Assembly (NCBI GenBank): GCA_905221605.1
Contig: CAJNDS010001090.1
Coordinates: 172,501 to 236,500 of the forward strand
Direction of reading: 5' to 3'
Length of the DNA stretch: 64,000 nucleotides
Source of the DNA: Symbiodinium natans
Lineage: Eukaryota > Sar > Dinophyceae > Suessiales > Symbiodiniaceae
Shown here in pieces: positions 10,410-21,307 of this stretch. Below the pieces are notes generated by a model. That model did no database searches. It had not been told where the DNA came from and saw only the letters and a program-made list of their open reading frames with translations. How positions within the stretch are numbered: position 1 is the stretch's first letter; each line of letters begins with the position of its first letter. A program made the translations under genes and the position numbers.

Positions 10410-11523
10410 TCACGGCTGGTCATGGAATTCAGCCACGGAGCCTTCTGGAACTGGGGCATTGCAGTGCCTTCCAAGGGAAGGAGCTGAAAGTCGAGCATTT
10501 ACAGGTCAGGTGGGTGAATAGTTTCCAGGTGGAGTTAAGATTCTGGTCTCATCACAGTATGTACTTTTCGACAAGTTGCCTCTCGGAAGACTCTTCGGGC
10601 CCCGTCCATGAGCCTTGAAACCAAGCAGCCACAGTCGTGCACCATCATTCTGGCTTGTTTGCAGTGCTGGGAGCACATTGCTGTCAGAGATGTGGAACGC
10701 GAGGTCGAAGTCGATGTCCACACGACTTCGAAGGGCCTTGAGCTCTTCCTCTTCACGGATCTGTTTCTGCCTCTCGGCCTCCTCTGCTTCGAGCTTCCTG
10801 CGCTCAGCCGCAGCTGCGTCCTCCTCACGTTTGCGGTTCAGGGCTTCCAAGGCTGCTGCCTCTGCAGCCTGTTTTGCCAAGAGCTCGCGCTCCCTATCTG
10901 CAGCCTCTTGCTCACGTTTCAACTCGGCCGCTTTCTTGTTCAGTGCCTCCTTGGTGAACAGTGAGCATGAAATCTCTTCTGTCAGAGAACTTATCTACCA
11001 GGCAACCTCCCGAGCAAGAGCAATGTCCATACCTGTAGTAATGAGTCTTTTTTCCTCAAACTCTATGCAAGCAAGGGCCTAAATACATGAGCACCCATTT
11101 GTTTATGTTAAGACTCATAAACATAGTCCATAGCTGCAACGCAAAAACACCCCATTGCACCTGGCCACGGTTCCCACCAAGCCGGGAACTGTAGGTGGCA
11201 GAAAAACATGATAGTAGCACACGGTTCGGGAGCTTGGGCTGTAGCTTCTTCTTCTGCTCCTCGGACAAATTGTTCGTATCACTGTCTTCATCTGAATCGG
11301 CCTCTTCGAACTTGAAAGTGCCTGGAAAGGCAGCAAGTGGCCCTGAAGCAACATCTAGAACCATTAGGTCAAGCTGAACCTCAACCACTAACCTCAGCAG
11401 CCCTGTGTTGTTCAGTGGGTCTTTTCAACCATCGGCCTGGTTTGACTGCCCATGGATCGAACGCACGCTGCTGGCGGAGAACTTCTGCCCACCTGTAAGC
11501 CAAGCTGAAAAATCGGACGCCAT
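10410..11523 (-). CDS. Gene B: acidic / coiled-coil protein, five-exon model
   Basis: Starts at ATG 11523 (CAGCCATGG context), 20 nt after a TTGTTTAG that could be a trans-splice acceptor. Exons: 11430-11523 (MASDFSAWLTGGQKFSASSV), 11223-11402 (VVEVQLDLMVLDVASGPLAA, then an acidic run ADSDEDSDTNNLSEEQKKK), 11007-11032 (a 26-bp microexon, MDIALARE), 10643-10949 (a long Glu/Ala/Lys coiled coil, EALNKKAAELKREQEAADRE, then SRVDIDFDLAFHISDSNVL) and a weak last exon 10410-10483 ending in TGA. Phases chain through every junction. Introns are 27, 190, 57 and 159 nt. Function unknown; the coiled coil suggests a structural or scaffold role, which is inference. Exons 1-4 are the firm part. Confidence 0.6.
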
Positions 11524-11529
11524 GGCTGG

Positions 11530-11985
11530 CTGGAATCAGCTGCTAAACAATGACAATAAAGTTGGTCAAGTAGTGTATTCCTCCAGATAGGATATCTTCC
11601 TGCATGTCCAGTTGGTCAGTTGGTAAGCTGCAAGAAGACAAAGAACGATCTACCAATTATAGTCCTTTATGAACATATCTGTCTGTGCAGCAGCAGCAGC
11701 ATCAGCCTGAATGTTGCGGCAGATGACACAGACAACCGAGACACTTCAGGCACCACAACACTCTCAGCAGAACAGCACAGCAGCATCATCATCAAGAAGC
11801 CTGCTGGCCTGAGCCACCACGCTCTGGCATGTCTGCAGAAGCTGGCCGCAACGACCTTGCAGTGACTGTACGAGGAAGTCAGTTTGTGTCTTTCAGGCAA
11901 CTCATGATTGGCTGCCCCTTCAATGATTCACAGTATACAAGAGTAAAAAAAGAGGGGGAGCAGGGTATACGGCTGTGGTGTCGGA
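11530..11985. other. Spacer, no gene assigned
   Basis: Holds CAG/CATCAT-rich short frames on both strands (11620-11865 plus, 11667-11900 minus) with low-complexity products only. Confidence 0.3.
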
Positions 11986-11989
11986 CAAA

Positions 11990-12902
11990 CTCTTCAGAAA
12001 GAAAGACCCACCAGCCCGTGCAGCGGAGATTTTTTTCCAGGCCCTGTGGAGTGAGGAGAAACATGGGGTGGTGGTGGCTGCCTGGCCCGGGAGAGAAACT
12101 ATTCAGAAATGAAGGCCCAACAGCCCGTGCAGCGGAGATTTTTTTTTCCCAGGCCCTGTGGAGTGAGGAGAAACATGGGGTGGCGGAGGCTGCCTGGCCC
12201 GGGAGAAACTATTCAGAAATGAAGACCCAACAGCCCGTGCAGCGGAGAAATTTTTTCCCCATGCCCTGTGGAGTGAGGAGAAACATGGGGTGGTAGAGGC
12301 TGCCTGGCCCGGGAGAAACTATTCAGAAATGAAGACCCAACAGCCCGTGCAGCGGAGATTTTTTTTTCCCAGGCCCTGTAGAGTGAGGAGAAACATGGGG
12401 TGGTGGAGGCTGCCTGGCCCGGGAGAAACTATTCAGAAATGAAGACCCAACAGCCCGTGCAGCGGAGAAATTTTTCCCCAGGCCCTGTGGAGTGAGGAGA
12501 AACTTGGGGTGGTGGAGGCTGCCTGGCCCGGGAGAAACTATTCAGAAATGAAGACCCAACAGCCCGCGCAGCGGAGAAATTTTTTCCCCATGCCCTGTGG
12601 AGTGAGGAGAAACATGGGGTGGTAGAGGCTGCCTGGCCCGGGAGAAATGAAGACCCAACAGCCCGTGCAGCGGAGAATTTTTTTCCCAGGCCCTGTGGAG
12701 TGAGGAGAAACATGGGGTGGTGGAGGCTGCCTGGCCCGGGAGAAACTATTCAGAAATCAAGACCCAACAGCCCGCGCAGCGGAGAATTTTTTTTCTCCCA
12801 GGCCCTGTGGAGTGAGGAGAAACAGGGGGTCGTGCTGTCTGTGGTGCAACCTATTCAGCAATAAAGACCCACCAGCCAGCCCGCGCAGCGGAGATTTTTT
12901 TT
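11990..12902. repeat. 110-bp satellite, about eight copies
   Basis: The unit is AGACCCAACAGCCCGTGCAG-CGGAGA(A/T)n-CCC-GGCCCTGTGGAGTGAGGAG-AAACATGGGGTGG...GCCTGGCCCGGGAGAAACTATTCAGAAATGA. The word ACATGGGG recurs at 12061, 12173, 12283, 12393, 12502, 12612, 12710 and 12822. One copy lacks a 12-bp ACTATTCAG block. Open frames inside it are a by-product of the repeat. Confidence 0.9.
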
Positions 12903-12907
12903 CAAAT

Positions 12908-13475
12908 GTTTCGCCCACCTTTCGTACCTATTGTAACGCAGTGTTCGCAGCGCGGTGTTGCAGCGTTGCAAAAGCCACAAAAGGTGGGACAAACGTTTTG
13001 TATGTCCCACCTTTCGTACCTATTGTAATGCAGTGTTCGCAGCGCGGTGTTGCAAAAGCCACAAAAGGTGGGACAAACGTTTTGTATGTCCCACCTTTCG
13101 TACTTATTGTAATGCAGTGTTCGCAGCGCGGTGTTGCAAAAGCCACAAAAGGTGGGACAAACGTTTTGTATGTCCCACCTTTCGTACCTATTGTAACGCA
13201 GTGTTCGCAGCGCGGTGTTGCAAAAGCCACAAAAGGTGGGACAAACGTTTTGTATGTCCTACCTTTCATACCCATTGCAACGCAGTGTTCGCAGCGCGGT
13301 GTTGCAAAAGCCACAAAAGGTGGGACAAACGTTTTGTATGTCCCACCTTTCGTACCTATTGCAACGCAGTGTTCGCAGCGCGGTGTTGCAAAAGCCACAA
13401 AAGGTGGGACAAACGTTTTGTGTGTCCCACCTTTCATACCTATTGCAACGCAGTGTTCGCAGCATGGTGTCTCAC
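12908..13475. repeat. 84-bp hairpin satellite, block 1
   Basis: GTGTTCGCAG recurs at 12941, 13033, 13117, 13201, 13285, 13369 and 13453. The period is 84, with a single 92-bp unit carrying an 8-bp insertion (CAGCGTTG). Each unit holds the inverted repeat GGTGGGACAAACG-TTTTG-TATGTCCCACC. Because 84 is divisible by 3, all frames can stay open, which explains the long spurious frames. Confidence 0.9.
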
Positions 13476-13539
13476 CTTTTGTGCTTCTGGAACACTTGTA
13501 TTGCAAAGGCAGAAAAGAAGATAAAAAAACAAGTAGTTT

Positions 13540-13810
13540 GTCCCACTTTAAGCGCTATTTTCAAAAAAGCGGTTAAAGTGGGACATACGTTTTGTATGTC
13601 CCACTTTATTGGCCCTTATTGGCCCATTATTGGCATGGTTGTCCCACTTTAAGCGCTTTTTTGAAAACAGCGATTAAAATGGGACAAAAAAATGAAGGAG
13701 ATTTGTTGTCCCATTTTAATCGCTGTTTTCAAAAAAGCGATTAAAGTGGGACATACGTTTTGTTTGTCCCACTTTAAGCGCATTTTTGAAAACAGCGCTT
13801 AAATTGGGAC
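13540..13810. repeat. Chain of six adjoining hairpins
   Basis: Successive inverted repeats at about 13540-13583, 13578-13605, 13641-13684, 13708-13752, 13746-13773 and 13766-13810. The long ones pair GTCCCACTTTAAGCGCT with AGCGxTTAAAGTGGGAC; the short ones pair GTGGGACATAC with GTATGTCCCAC. Neighbouring hairpins share their outer arms, so alternative foldings are possible. Confidence 0.8.
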
Positions 13811-13829
13811 AAACGTCTTGTTTGATTTC

Positions 13830-14365
13830 TGCCACCTTTTGCAACACAGTGTTCGCAGCGCGGTGTTGCAAAAGCCACAAAAGGTGGGACAAACGTTTTG
13901 TATGTCCCACCTTTCATACCTATTGTAACGCAGTGTTCGCAGCGCGGTGTTGCAGCGTTGCAAAAGCCACAAAAGGTGGGACAAACGTGTTGTATGTCCC
14001 ACCTTTCGTACCTATTGTAATGCAGTGTTCGCAGCGTGGTGTTGCAAAAGCCACAAAAGGTGGGACAAACGTTTTGTATGTCCCACCTTTCATACCTATT
14101 GCAACGCAGTGTTCGCAGCGCGGTGTTGCAAAAGCCACAAAAGGTGGGACAAACGTTTTGTGTGTCCCACCTTTCGTACCTATTGCAATGCAGTGTTCGC
14201 AGCGCGGTGTTGCAAAAGCCACAAAAGGTGGGACAAACGTTTTGTATGTCCCACCTTTCATACCTATTGTAACGCAGTGTTCGCAGTGCAGTGTTGCAGC
14301 GTTGCAAAAGCCACAAAAGGTGGGACAAACGTTTTGTGTGTCCCACCTTTCGTACCTATTGCAAA
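13830..14365. repeat. 84-bp hairpin satellite, block 2
   Basis: GTGTTCGCAG recurs at 13849, 13933, 14025, 14109, 14193 and 14277, period 84 with 92-bp units carrying the same 8-bp insertion seen in block 1. The array ends in a degenerate unit near 14360-14460. Confidence 0.9.
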
Positions 14366-14469
14366 AAAACACAAAAGCAAACAAAACGTTTGTCCCACAA
14401 TTTTGCAGTGCAGTGTTGGTAGTGCTGTGTAGCAGTGTTGGCAGCGCAGAATTGTAAAAGCCACAAAAC

Positions 14470-15105
14470 ACAACCTAAGACTGTGACTGTGACTCTGGAT
14501 GCAAGCATGAAATCAGAGTCACCATGCGTGACATGCGCGCGCTGCTATAAACGACTGATCACAGGGCGCAAACAGAAATCACGCAAACATGCCTTTTCCA
14601 GGTGCCTGTGAGTCACTCACATCTTTAAAGGAGACACAGGCGGATGGCCTAAATGGTGTTCGGGCATGCTTAGGCATCTGTACTGCTACAAGCAGGAACT
14701 GTTAACTGTTAACTGCAACACTATGTTCTAATTCTAACTATGTATACAGAAATTTTAGACACCAATTCTTATGTATTTCTGTTTATGAACAATACACAGC
14801 ATGCAGCTATGCCAAGCTAAGGAAAACATGCCTCTTCGGACGATTGGGATTCTGACTCCCCACCTGCCACTGCCACCGCCTGCTCGGGCTGCATCTTGCC
14901 CACTCAAAAACAAGTGCACGCAAGCCAAAATTGCAGGCCTGGCTCCAACAGATCTGCTACATGCTGAGGTATTAGTCATTGAATTGGTATTCTTAAACTT
15001 ACAGAGTGTTATTGCTCACAATTACAAGGTTACATGTCATGATTATTTCATGGTCTCATGCTAGCACTACCAACACTGTAACAACACTATCCACTTGCAC
15101 ACCTC
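14470..15105. other. Spacer downstream of gene A, no gene assigned
   Basis: No frame with convincing character on either strand. A short direct repeat GTTAACTGTTAACTG sits at about 14700. Confidence 0.4.
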
Positions 15106-15110
15106 AGCAA

Positions 15111-16121
15111 TCAGCAATCAGAAAGTGCGTCCTCCTCATGATTGCTTGAGCTCACTCGGGCGTCAGGCGGGGCTCCTTCTTCTTCTGCATCACTTGATGG
15201 TTCTGAACGTCGCTTGCGTTTCCTGCCTTGGCTTGTGACCGAGTATGGCTTTTTTCTTTCTGCTGTAGAGTTATGACATTTATACATTACAGTGGTGCTC
15301 ATGGTCCATGGTATTCCCCAAGCCACGCCGGACCAGGGCAACGTACTCGGACAACGGCTGTTTGTGCAACACCTTCACAACCTGTGTCAGCTTCAGCCAC
15401 TTGATGCAGACGGTGTTGGCCAGGAGGCTGTTGATCATCATGTTCGCATAGGGGTCCGTCTGGGTATACTTGAAGTGTGGCCATGGCGTGAACTTGTCGG
15501 ACACCATCTGGAAGGAGTACCTGACTGTGAGTGACAGCCTATGGTCTTTGCCTTTTGTGGGACACGCTGACAATCTCACTACAGTGACTGTCAAGATCAA
15601 GAATAAGGCCCACACTCGGGCGCCGTCGACATGACGTAGTCCAGCTTCAGCCACAACTCGATTGCTGACACCGTCGCGCAGCGTGTGAGCCAGTATCCTG
15701 CAGAGGCGGCTGCCTCGGCCGTGGTGAACAAGATGACGTCGTGCGTGTCGTAGGTCACACCAGAGCTGTTCTTCTGCAGGTATCCTTGGTTATCTCAGCT
15801 CAGCTCATTAACAGCTCAGCTGGAACGAAATGAAACACCAACTTCTCAAGGAGAAGCCGAGCAACTCCCCAGGTTGGGCAACAGGTTGTTTGAAACAGTC
15901 GCACGCATGTCGTGCTCGGGCTCGCCTTCGTGCCCACCTGAAGCCCCTGATCTCTCCAAATTCAGATCGATGACCAGTGCAAACACTTTCATGACATTGG
16001 AGGGATCGGGCGGGTTCACCCGGTTGATCATCTCGGTCAGTTTGCAGTCGCACTCAACCTGCAACTCTGCGTCCATGATGTACACATCCTTCCAGCACTC
16101 GGACGACAAAGACAGTGGTAC
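15111..16121 (-). CDS. Gene A: four 3' exons, basic/acidic C-terminal tail
   Basis: Exons 15938-16121 (ECWKDVYIMDAELQVECDCK, PSNVMKVFALVIDLNLERSG), 15616-15784 (YLQKNSSGVTYDTHDVILFT, ATVSAIELWLKLDYVMS), 15291-15520 (MVSDKFTPWPHFKYTQTDPY, WLKLTQVVKVLHKQPLSEYV) and 15111-15262 (SVTSQGRKRKRRSEPSSDAE), ending in TGA. All four junctions are GT-AG and phase-consistent; introns are 153, 95 and 28 nt. The GRKRKRR cluster resembles a monopartite nuclear localisation signal, followed by an acidic tail. The 5' end is missing: upstream exons were not found before the TTTAGGG tract at 16.36 kb. Family not recognised. Confidence 0.65.
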
Positions 16122-16354
16122 CTGAAGGACTAAGGAAAGGGCATGAAGGTATTGGCACGTGTGGTCTTGACTCACATATCCTCCATACCAGCCCTCCCTT
16201 CCAGTGCTTACAGCAGGAATGGAAACTGGTATAAGCTCACTCTACTCTACTGTGCTTTCAATTGAGGTAAGGTTTTGTGAAGCCTTTAAATTATCCAACA
16301 GTGTGTTTTTCAAACCCAGAACCATACAGGAATGCACAAAACATGATTTTCAGG

Positions 16355-16480
16355 TAGGGTTTAGGGTTTACGGTGCTTAGAGTTATTAGGGTTATTAGGG
16401 TTTAGGGTTTTTTTTCACTCCTGCACAGCTGGGGCAAATCCGTATTGCAGTGCGGTTTAGGGTTTAGGGTTGAGGGCTCA
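16355..16480 (+). repeat. TTTAGGG fragments
   Basis: Short telomere-like groups upstream of gene A. Confidence 0.7.
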
Positions 16481-19400
16481 AGGTTGCTCAAGTGGCCTCC
16501 CATGGTAGGATCGACCCACGGAGGCAACACCATCATAGGGGGGGGCCAGCTGGCACGTTAGCCCATGTGTCCAGGTGTTATCAGCAGATGCCCACTGCTG
16601 GTTGGCCCCAACCCCGCACTAGGCTCCGTGACCAACCGTGGTCTCACCCGTCCCCACACCCGGCCAATGGTGTGTGAGCAGCTGCCGACAAGTGGGCATA
16701 CAGCTGCTCATTGGTAGGGATAAGAACATGAAAGGCAACAACATTTATTAGGGATATTAGGGCTGAGGTTTTCTAAGGTGTTTAAGGCCTCCGAACATGG
16801 GTTTTCCAGTTTTTCAGAGGTTTTTCATGGCCAGAACCATACCGGAACGCCGAAAACAATCATTTTCAGATACCAAAAATGATGTTTTTTTTCTTGCAAG
16901 CAAATTTAAGGGCTTCATCTCTGTCTTTCCTGTTTCTTTCTATTCTGGAGGTGTTTGTAAGGTGTTTAAGGGCTCTTAAAGTGTGTTTTTCAATTTTTCA
17001 AGGCCAGAACCATACAGGAACGCCGAAAACATCATTTTCAGATACCAAAAATGATGTTTTTGTTATTCTTGCAAGCAAATTTAAGGGCTTCATCTCTGTC
17101 TTTTCTGTTTTTTTCTATTCCTGGAGGTGTTTGTAAGGTGTTTAAGGGCTCTTAAAGTGTGTTTTTCAATTTTTCAAGGCCAGAACCATACAGGAACGCC
17201 GAAAACATCATTTTCAGATACCAAAAATGATGTTTTTGTTATTCTTGCAAGCAAATTTAAGGGCTTCGTTTCTGTCTTTTCTGTTTCTTTCTATTCTGGA
17301 GGTGTTTGTAAGGTGTTTAAGGGCTCTTAAAGTGTGTTTTTCAATTTTTCAAGGCCAGAACCACACAGGAACGCCGAAAACATCATTTTGAGATACCCAA
17401 AATGATGTTTTTTGTTATTCTCGCAAGCGAATTTAAGGGTTTCATTTCTGTTTTTGCTGTTTTTTCTATTCTGGTGAGGGTTTGTAAGGTGTATCATGCC
17501 TCTGAAAATGGGTTTTTCACAATTTGTCAACCTCGTAAAGTGGGTTTTGTCTATTCTGAAGAGGGTTTGTAAAACGTTTAAGGCCTCTTTCAACCTCTTA
17601 AAGCAGGTTTTTCACGGCTTTTCAAGGCCAGAACCATACAGGAAAGCCGAAAACATCATTTTCAGATAGCCAAAATGATGTTTTTGTTATTTTCGCAAGC
17701 AAATTTAAGGGTTTCATTTCTGTCTTTTTGTTTTGTCTATTCTTCTGGGGGTTTGTAAGGTGTTTAAGGCATCTTAACGTGAGTTTTTCACGGTTTTGCA
17801 ACCTCTTAAAGGCGGTTTTTCACGGCTTTTCAAGGCCAAAACCATACAGGAATGCCGAACACATCATTTTCAGATACCCAAAATGAGGTTTTGGTTATTC
17901 TCGCAAGCGAATTTAAGGGTTTCATTTTTGTTTGTGCTGTTTTTCTATTCTGGAGAGGGTTTGCAAGGTGTTTGAAGCCTCTGAAAGTAGGTTTTTCACG
18001 GTTTTGCAAGGCCAAAACCATACAGGAACGCCAAAAACACCATTTTCAGAAACCAAAAATGGTGTTTGTGCAATTCTCACAAGCAAATTGAAGGGTTTCA
18101 TTTCTGTTTTTGCTGTTTTTTCTATTCTGGAGAGGGTTTGTAAGGTGTATCATGCCTCTGAAAATGGGTTTTTCACAATTTGTCAACCTCGTAAAGTGGG
18201 TTTTGCCTATTCTGAAGAGGTTTTTCACGGCTTTTCAAGGCCAGAACCATACAGGAATGCCGAAAACATCATTTTCAGATAGCCAAAATGATGTTTTTGT
18301 TATTTTCGCAAGCAAATTTAAGGGTTTCAGAGGGTTTGTAAGGTCTTTAAGGCCTCTTAACGTGAGTTTTTCACGGTTTTGCAACCTCTTAAAGCGGTTT
18401 TTCACGGCTTTTCAAGGCCAGAACTATACAGGAACGCCGAAAACATCATTTTCAGATAACCAAAATGATGTTTTTGTTATTTTCGCAAGCAAATTTAAGG
18501 GTTTCATTTCTGTCTTTTTGTTTTGTCTATTCTTCTGAGGGTTTGTAAGGTGTTTAAGGCCTCTTAACGTGAGTTTTTCACGGTTTTGCAACCTCTTAAA
18601 GCGGGTTTTTCACGGCTTTTCAAGGCCAGAACTATACAGGAACGCCGAAAACATCATTTTCAGATACCCAAAATGATGTTTTTGTTATTTTCGCAAGCCA
18701 ATTTAAGGGTTTCATTTCTGTCTTTTTGTTTTGTCTATTCTTCTGAGGGTTTGTAAGGTGTTTAAGGCCTCTTAATGTGAGTTTTTCACGGTTTTTCAAC
18801 CTCTTAAAGCGGGTTTTTCACTTTTTCACGCCTTTTCAAGGTCAAAACCATACAGGAACGCCGAAAACATCATTTTCAGATACCAAAAATGGTGTTTCTT
18901 TGTAATTCTCACAAGCAAATTGAAGGGTTTCATTTCTGTTTTTGCTGTGTGTTTAGTCTGGCAAAAGGGTAAGGTGTTTAAGGCCTCTTAAAGTGGGTTT
19001 TTCAAGGCCAGAACCATACAGGAACGCCGAAAACATCATTTTCAGATACCAAAAATGGTGTTTTTGTAATTCTCACAAGCAAATTGAAGGGTTTGTAAGG
19101 TGTTTGAAGCCTCTCACAGTGGGTTCGGCTTTTCATGGCCAGAAGCATACAGGAACGCCGAAGACATCATTTTCATTCAAATAGCAAAAATGATGTTTTT
19201 GATATTCTCGCAAGCAAATTTAAGGGTTTCATTTCTGTTTTTGCTGTGTTTTTATTCTGGAAAAAGGGCTTGTACGGTGTTTAAGGCCTTTTAAACGTGG
19301 GTTTTCAAGGTTTTTCAAGGCCAGAACTATACGGGAAATACCGAAAATATCATTTTCAGATAACAGAAATGATGTTTGTGTTATTCTCGCAAGTCAAATT

Positions 19401-19519
19401 AAGGGTTTCGTTTCTGTTTTTTTGCTCTGTTTTGTATTCTGGATAAGGCTTGTCGCACTGTCGCACAGTGTCATCTCATTCGAGTTCAGCCTGCCACTCA
19501 GGGACTTTTGCAGGCTAGT

Positions 19520-19573
19520 GTACCTTCGCTCACACTGGCGCAAGCTGCCGGGCCGGCAGTCGAGCGAAGGTAC
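19520..19573. repeat. Perfect 12-bp inverted repeat with inner stem
   Basis: GTACCTTCGCTC at 19520-19531 pairs with GAGCGAAGGTAC at 19562-19573, and CTGCCGG pairs with CCGGCAG inside. It lies just before the coding fragment at 19568-19900. Confidence 0.7.
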
Positions 19574-19900
19574 TGCCTGAGACTGAGGTGTCCGAGGCCA
19601 AGTCTGACACTGAGGTGGCTGAGGTCAAGCCCGATGCCAAGGCAGAGCCGACTCCGCATGAGAAAGCCATGGCAGGCTGTATTCAGGACTTGAAAGAGTT
19701 TCGCAGCAAAGCGCAGCAACGTCGTGAAGGTGCAAGATGGGTGCAAGAAGACGGGCAAGGTGGACAATCTTCATGGACAACTTCTTCTCGACTTGTCTGA
19801 TGCTTGCCAGCAATCAGGGCAATCACCATGTCTGAGCTGTGATTCTGCGAATGTGCGAGTTCCCGTGCCCGAGAAAAACACTCGGTACCCCCCAGCGGGT
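19568..19900 (+). CDS. Coding fragment, possibly piggyBac-like transposase
   Basis: A plus-strand frame reads EVSEAKSDTEVAEVKPDAKA and CIQDLKEFRSKAQQRRE up to GAAG|GTGCAAG. In a second frame at about 19768-19830 the sequence IFMDNFFSTCLMLASNQG resembles the DNFF segment of piggyBac-type DDE transposases (family knowledge). A third frame (LHGQLLLDLSDACQQSGQSP) overlaps, so the fragment is frameshifted or spliced. It lies inside the hairpin repeat array, which it may once have mobilised; that is inference. Confidence 0.4.
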
Positions 19901-20169
19901 GCATGGCGGGCAGGAACGCAAAAAACCACAATTTTGAAGTTTTTCTTATTCTCCCGGGCAAATTTAAGGGTTTCATTTCTGCTTTTGCTGTGTTTTTAAT
20001 CTGGAAAAAGGGTTTGTAAGGTGTTTAAGGCCAGAACCAGACAGGAACCCTGTAAACATCATTTTCAGATACTGAAAATTATGTTTTTCTCAAGCAAATC
20101 TAAGGGATTCATTTCTGTCTTTCCTTTTTGTATATTCTGGAGAGGGTGGTTTGCAAGGTGTTTATTAAG

Positions 20170-20350
20170 TCAACGGTTTAGGGGTTTAGGGTTTAGGGTT
20201 CAGGGTTCAGGGTTTAGGGTTTTGTTTAGGGTAAGGTGTTTAAGTCAACGGTTTAGGGTTTAGGGTTTAGGGTGTAACCCTCTTAGGGTTTAGGGTTTAG
20301 GGTTTAGGAATTAGGGTTTAGGGTTTGGGGTTTAGGGTTTAGGGCTTAGG
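20170..20350 (+). repeat. TTTAGGG tract
   Basis: Interrupted units with TTCAGGG and TTTGGGG variants; it contains two copies of AAGTCAACGGTTTAGGG. Confidence 0.8.
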
Positions 20351-20445
20351 GCGTGACACCCGAGGTCACAGCCGAGTGTGTCTTGCCGGAGCTGGTCCTA
20401 GGCTGCTCAGCGGCCCCTAAAAGAAATAAGAATACATACTATTTT
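20350..20445 (+). CDS. Exon, unknown protein (32 codons)
   Basis: Entered after GGCTTAG, left at TTT|GTGGGG; 32 whole codons. Reads VTPEVTAECVLPELVLGCSA and ends KRNKNTYYF. No family recognised. Confidence 0.5.
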
Positions 20446-20639
20446 GTGGGGCCAGCTAACCCTAAAGCCCTAAAACCCTAAACCCTAAACCCTAAACCCT
20501 AGTGGGCTCTTTTCATGTACCTGTTTCTGTACACGTCACGTGCAGAGACACGCAAAGCACAAGCATTGCTGCGCCATTCTGTACTGGTTTTGCTTGTCGC
20601 TCTGAAATTGAGCTGTAAAGCCTCAACCCAAGAAAACTA

Positions 20640-21290
20640 AGCCCACCAAAATCAAGTTTGACACGTCGGGTGTAGTGACGTTTAGGGTTTAGGATGGCTG
20701 CCCTGACCCCCAAAAAGAAAACACATGCAAAAATATAGGCAAAACCCATACAAACACAAACAAAAAGGAAGGAAACAAAAAAACACCAAAATCAAGTTTG
20801 ACATGTCGGGTGTAGTGACGTTTAGGGTTTAGGATGGCTGCCCTGACCCCAAAAAACGAAAACACCTGCAAAAATATAGGCAAAACCCATACAAGCACAA
20901 ACAGAAAGGGAAAAAACACACCACCAAAATCAAGTTTGACATGTCGGGTGTAGTGACGTTTAGGGTTTAGGATGGCTGCCCTGACCCCAAAAAACGAAAA
21001 CACCTTCAAAAATATAAGCAAAACCCATACAAACACAAGCAGAAAGCATAAAAAAAACACCAAAATCAAGTTTGACATGTGGGGTGTTGTGACTTTTAGG
21101 GTTTAGGATGGTTGCCCTGACCCCAAGAAACGAAAACACCTTCAAAAATATAGGCAAAACCCATACAAACACAAGCAGAAAGAAAAAAAAACACCAAAAT
21201 CAAGTTTGACATGTCGGGTGTAATGACTTTTAGGGTTTAGGATGGCTGCCCTGACCCCAAAAGACGAAAACACCTTCAACAATATAGGCA
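20640..21290. repeat. ~137-bp repeat carrying telomere words, five copies
   Basis: ATCAAGTTTGACATGTCGGG recurs at 20651, 20791, 20929, 21065 and 21199 (spacing 140, 138, 136, 134). Every unit contains TTTAGGGTTTAGGATGGCTG. Four minus-strand frames run along it but are repeat by-products. Confidence 0.85.
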
Positions 21291-21307
21291 CTTGCAGGCG
21301 GGGTGAG

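Larger units (their letters stand above)
16780..20140. repeat. Hairpin-bearing repeat, about fifteen copies
   Basis: A 130-220-bp unit contains GGCCAGAACCATACAGGAACG, then the inverted repeat AAAACATCATTTT-cagataccaa-AAAATGATGTTTT, then AAGCAAATTTAAGGGTTTCAT and GGGTTTGTAAGGTGTTTAAGG. Hairpins lie near 16858, 17028, 17206, 17384, 17655, 17865, 18042, 18264, 18448, 18651, 18870, 19036, 19166, 19350 and 20058. In the 18042 copy both arms carry the same change (CACCATTTT / AAAATGGTG), so pairing is kept. Short frames here are repeat by-products. Confidence 0.85.

Noticed and set aside
11990-14365. CRISPR array
   Set aside because: Units are repeated in full with no unique spacers, the genome is eukaryotic and no cas genes are present.
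12812-14471. Open frames of 145-254 codons on both strands
   Set aside because: They follow the 84-bp satellite, whose length is a multiple of three, so frames stay open by chance; peptides are simple repeats of the unit.
16797-19184. Frames of 60-142 codons in the 17-19 kb array
   Set aside because: Repeat by-products: the same peptides recur in every unit and change frame between units.
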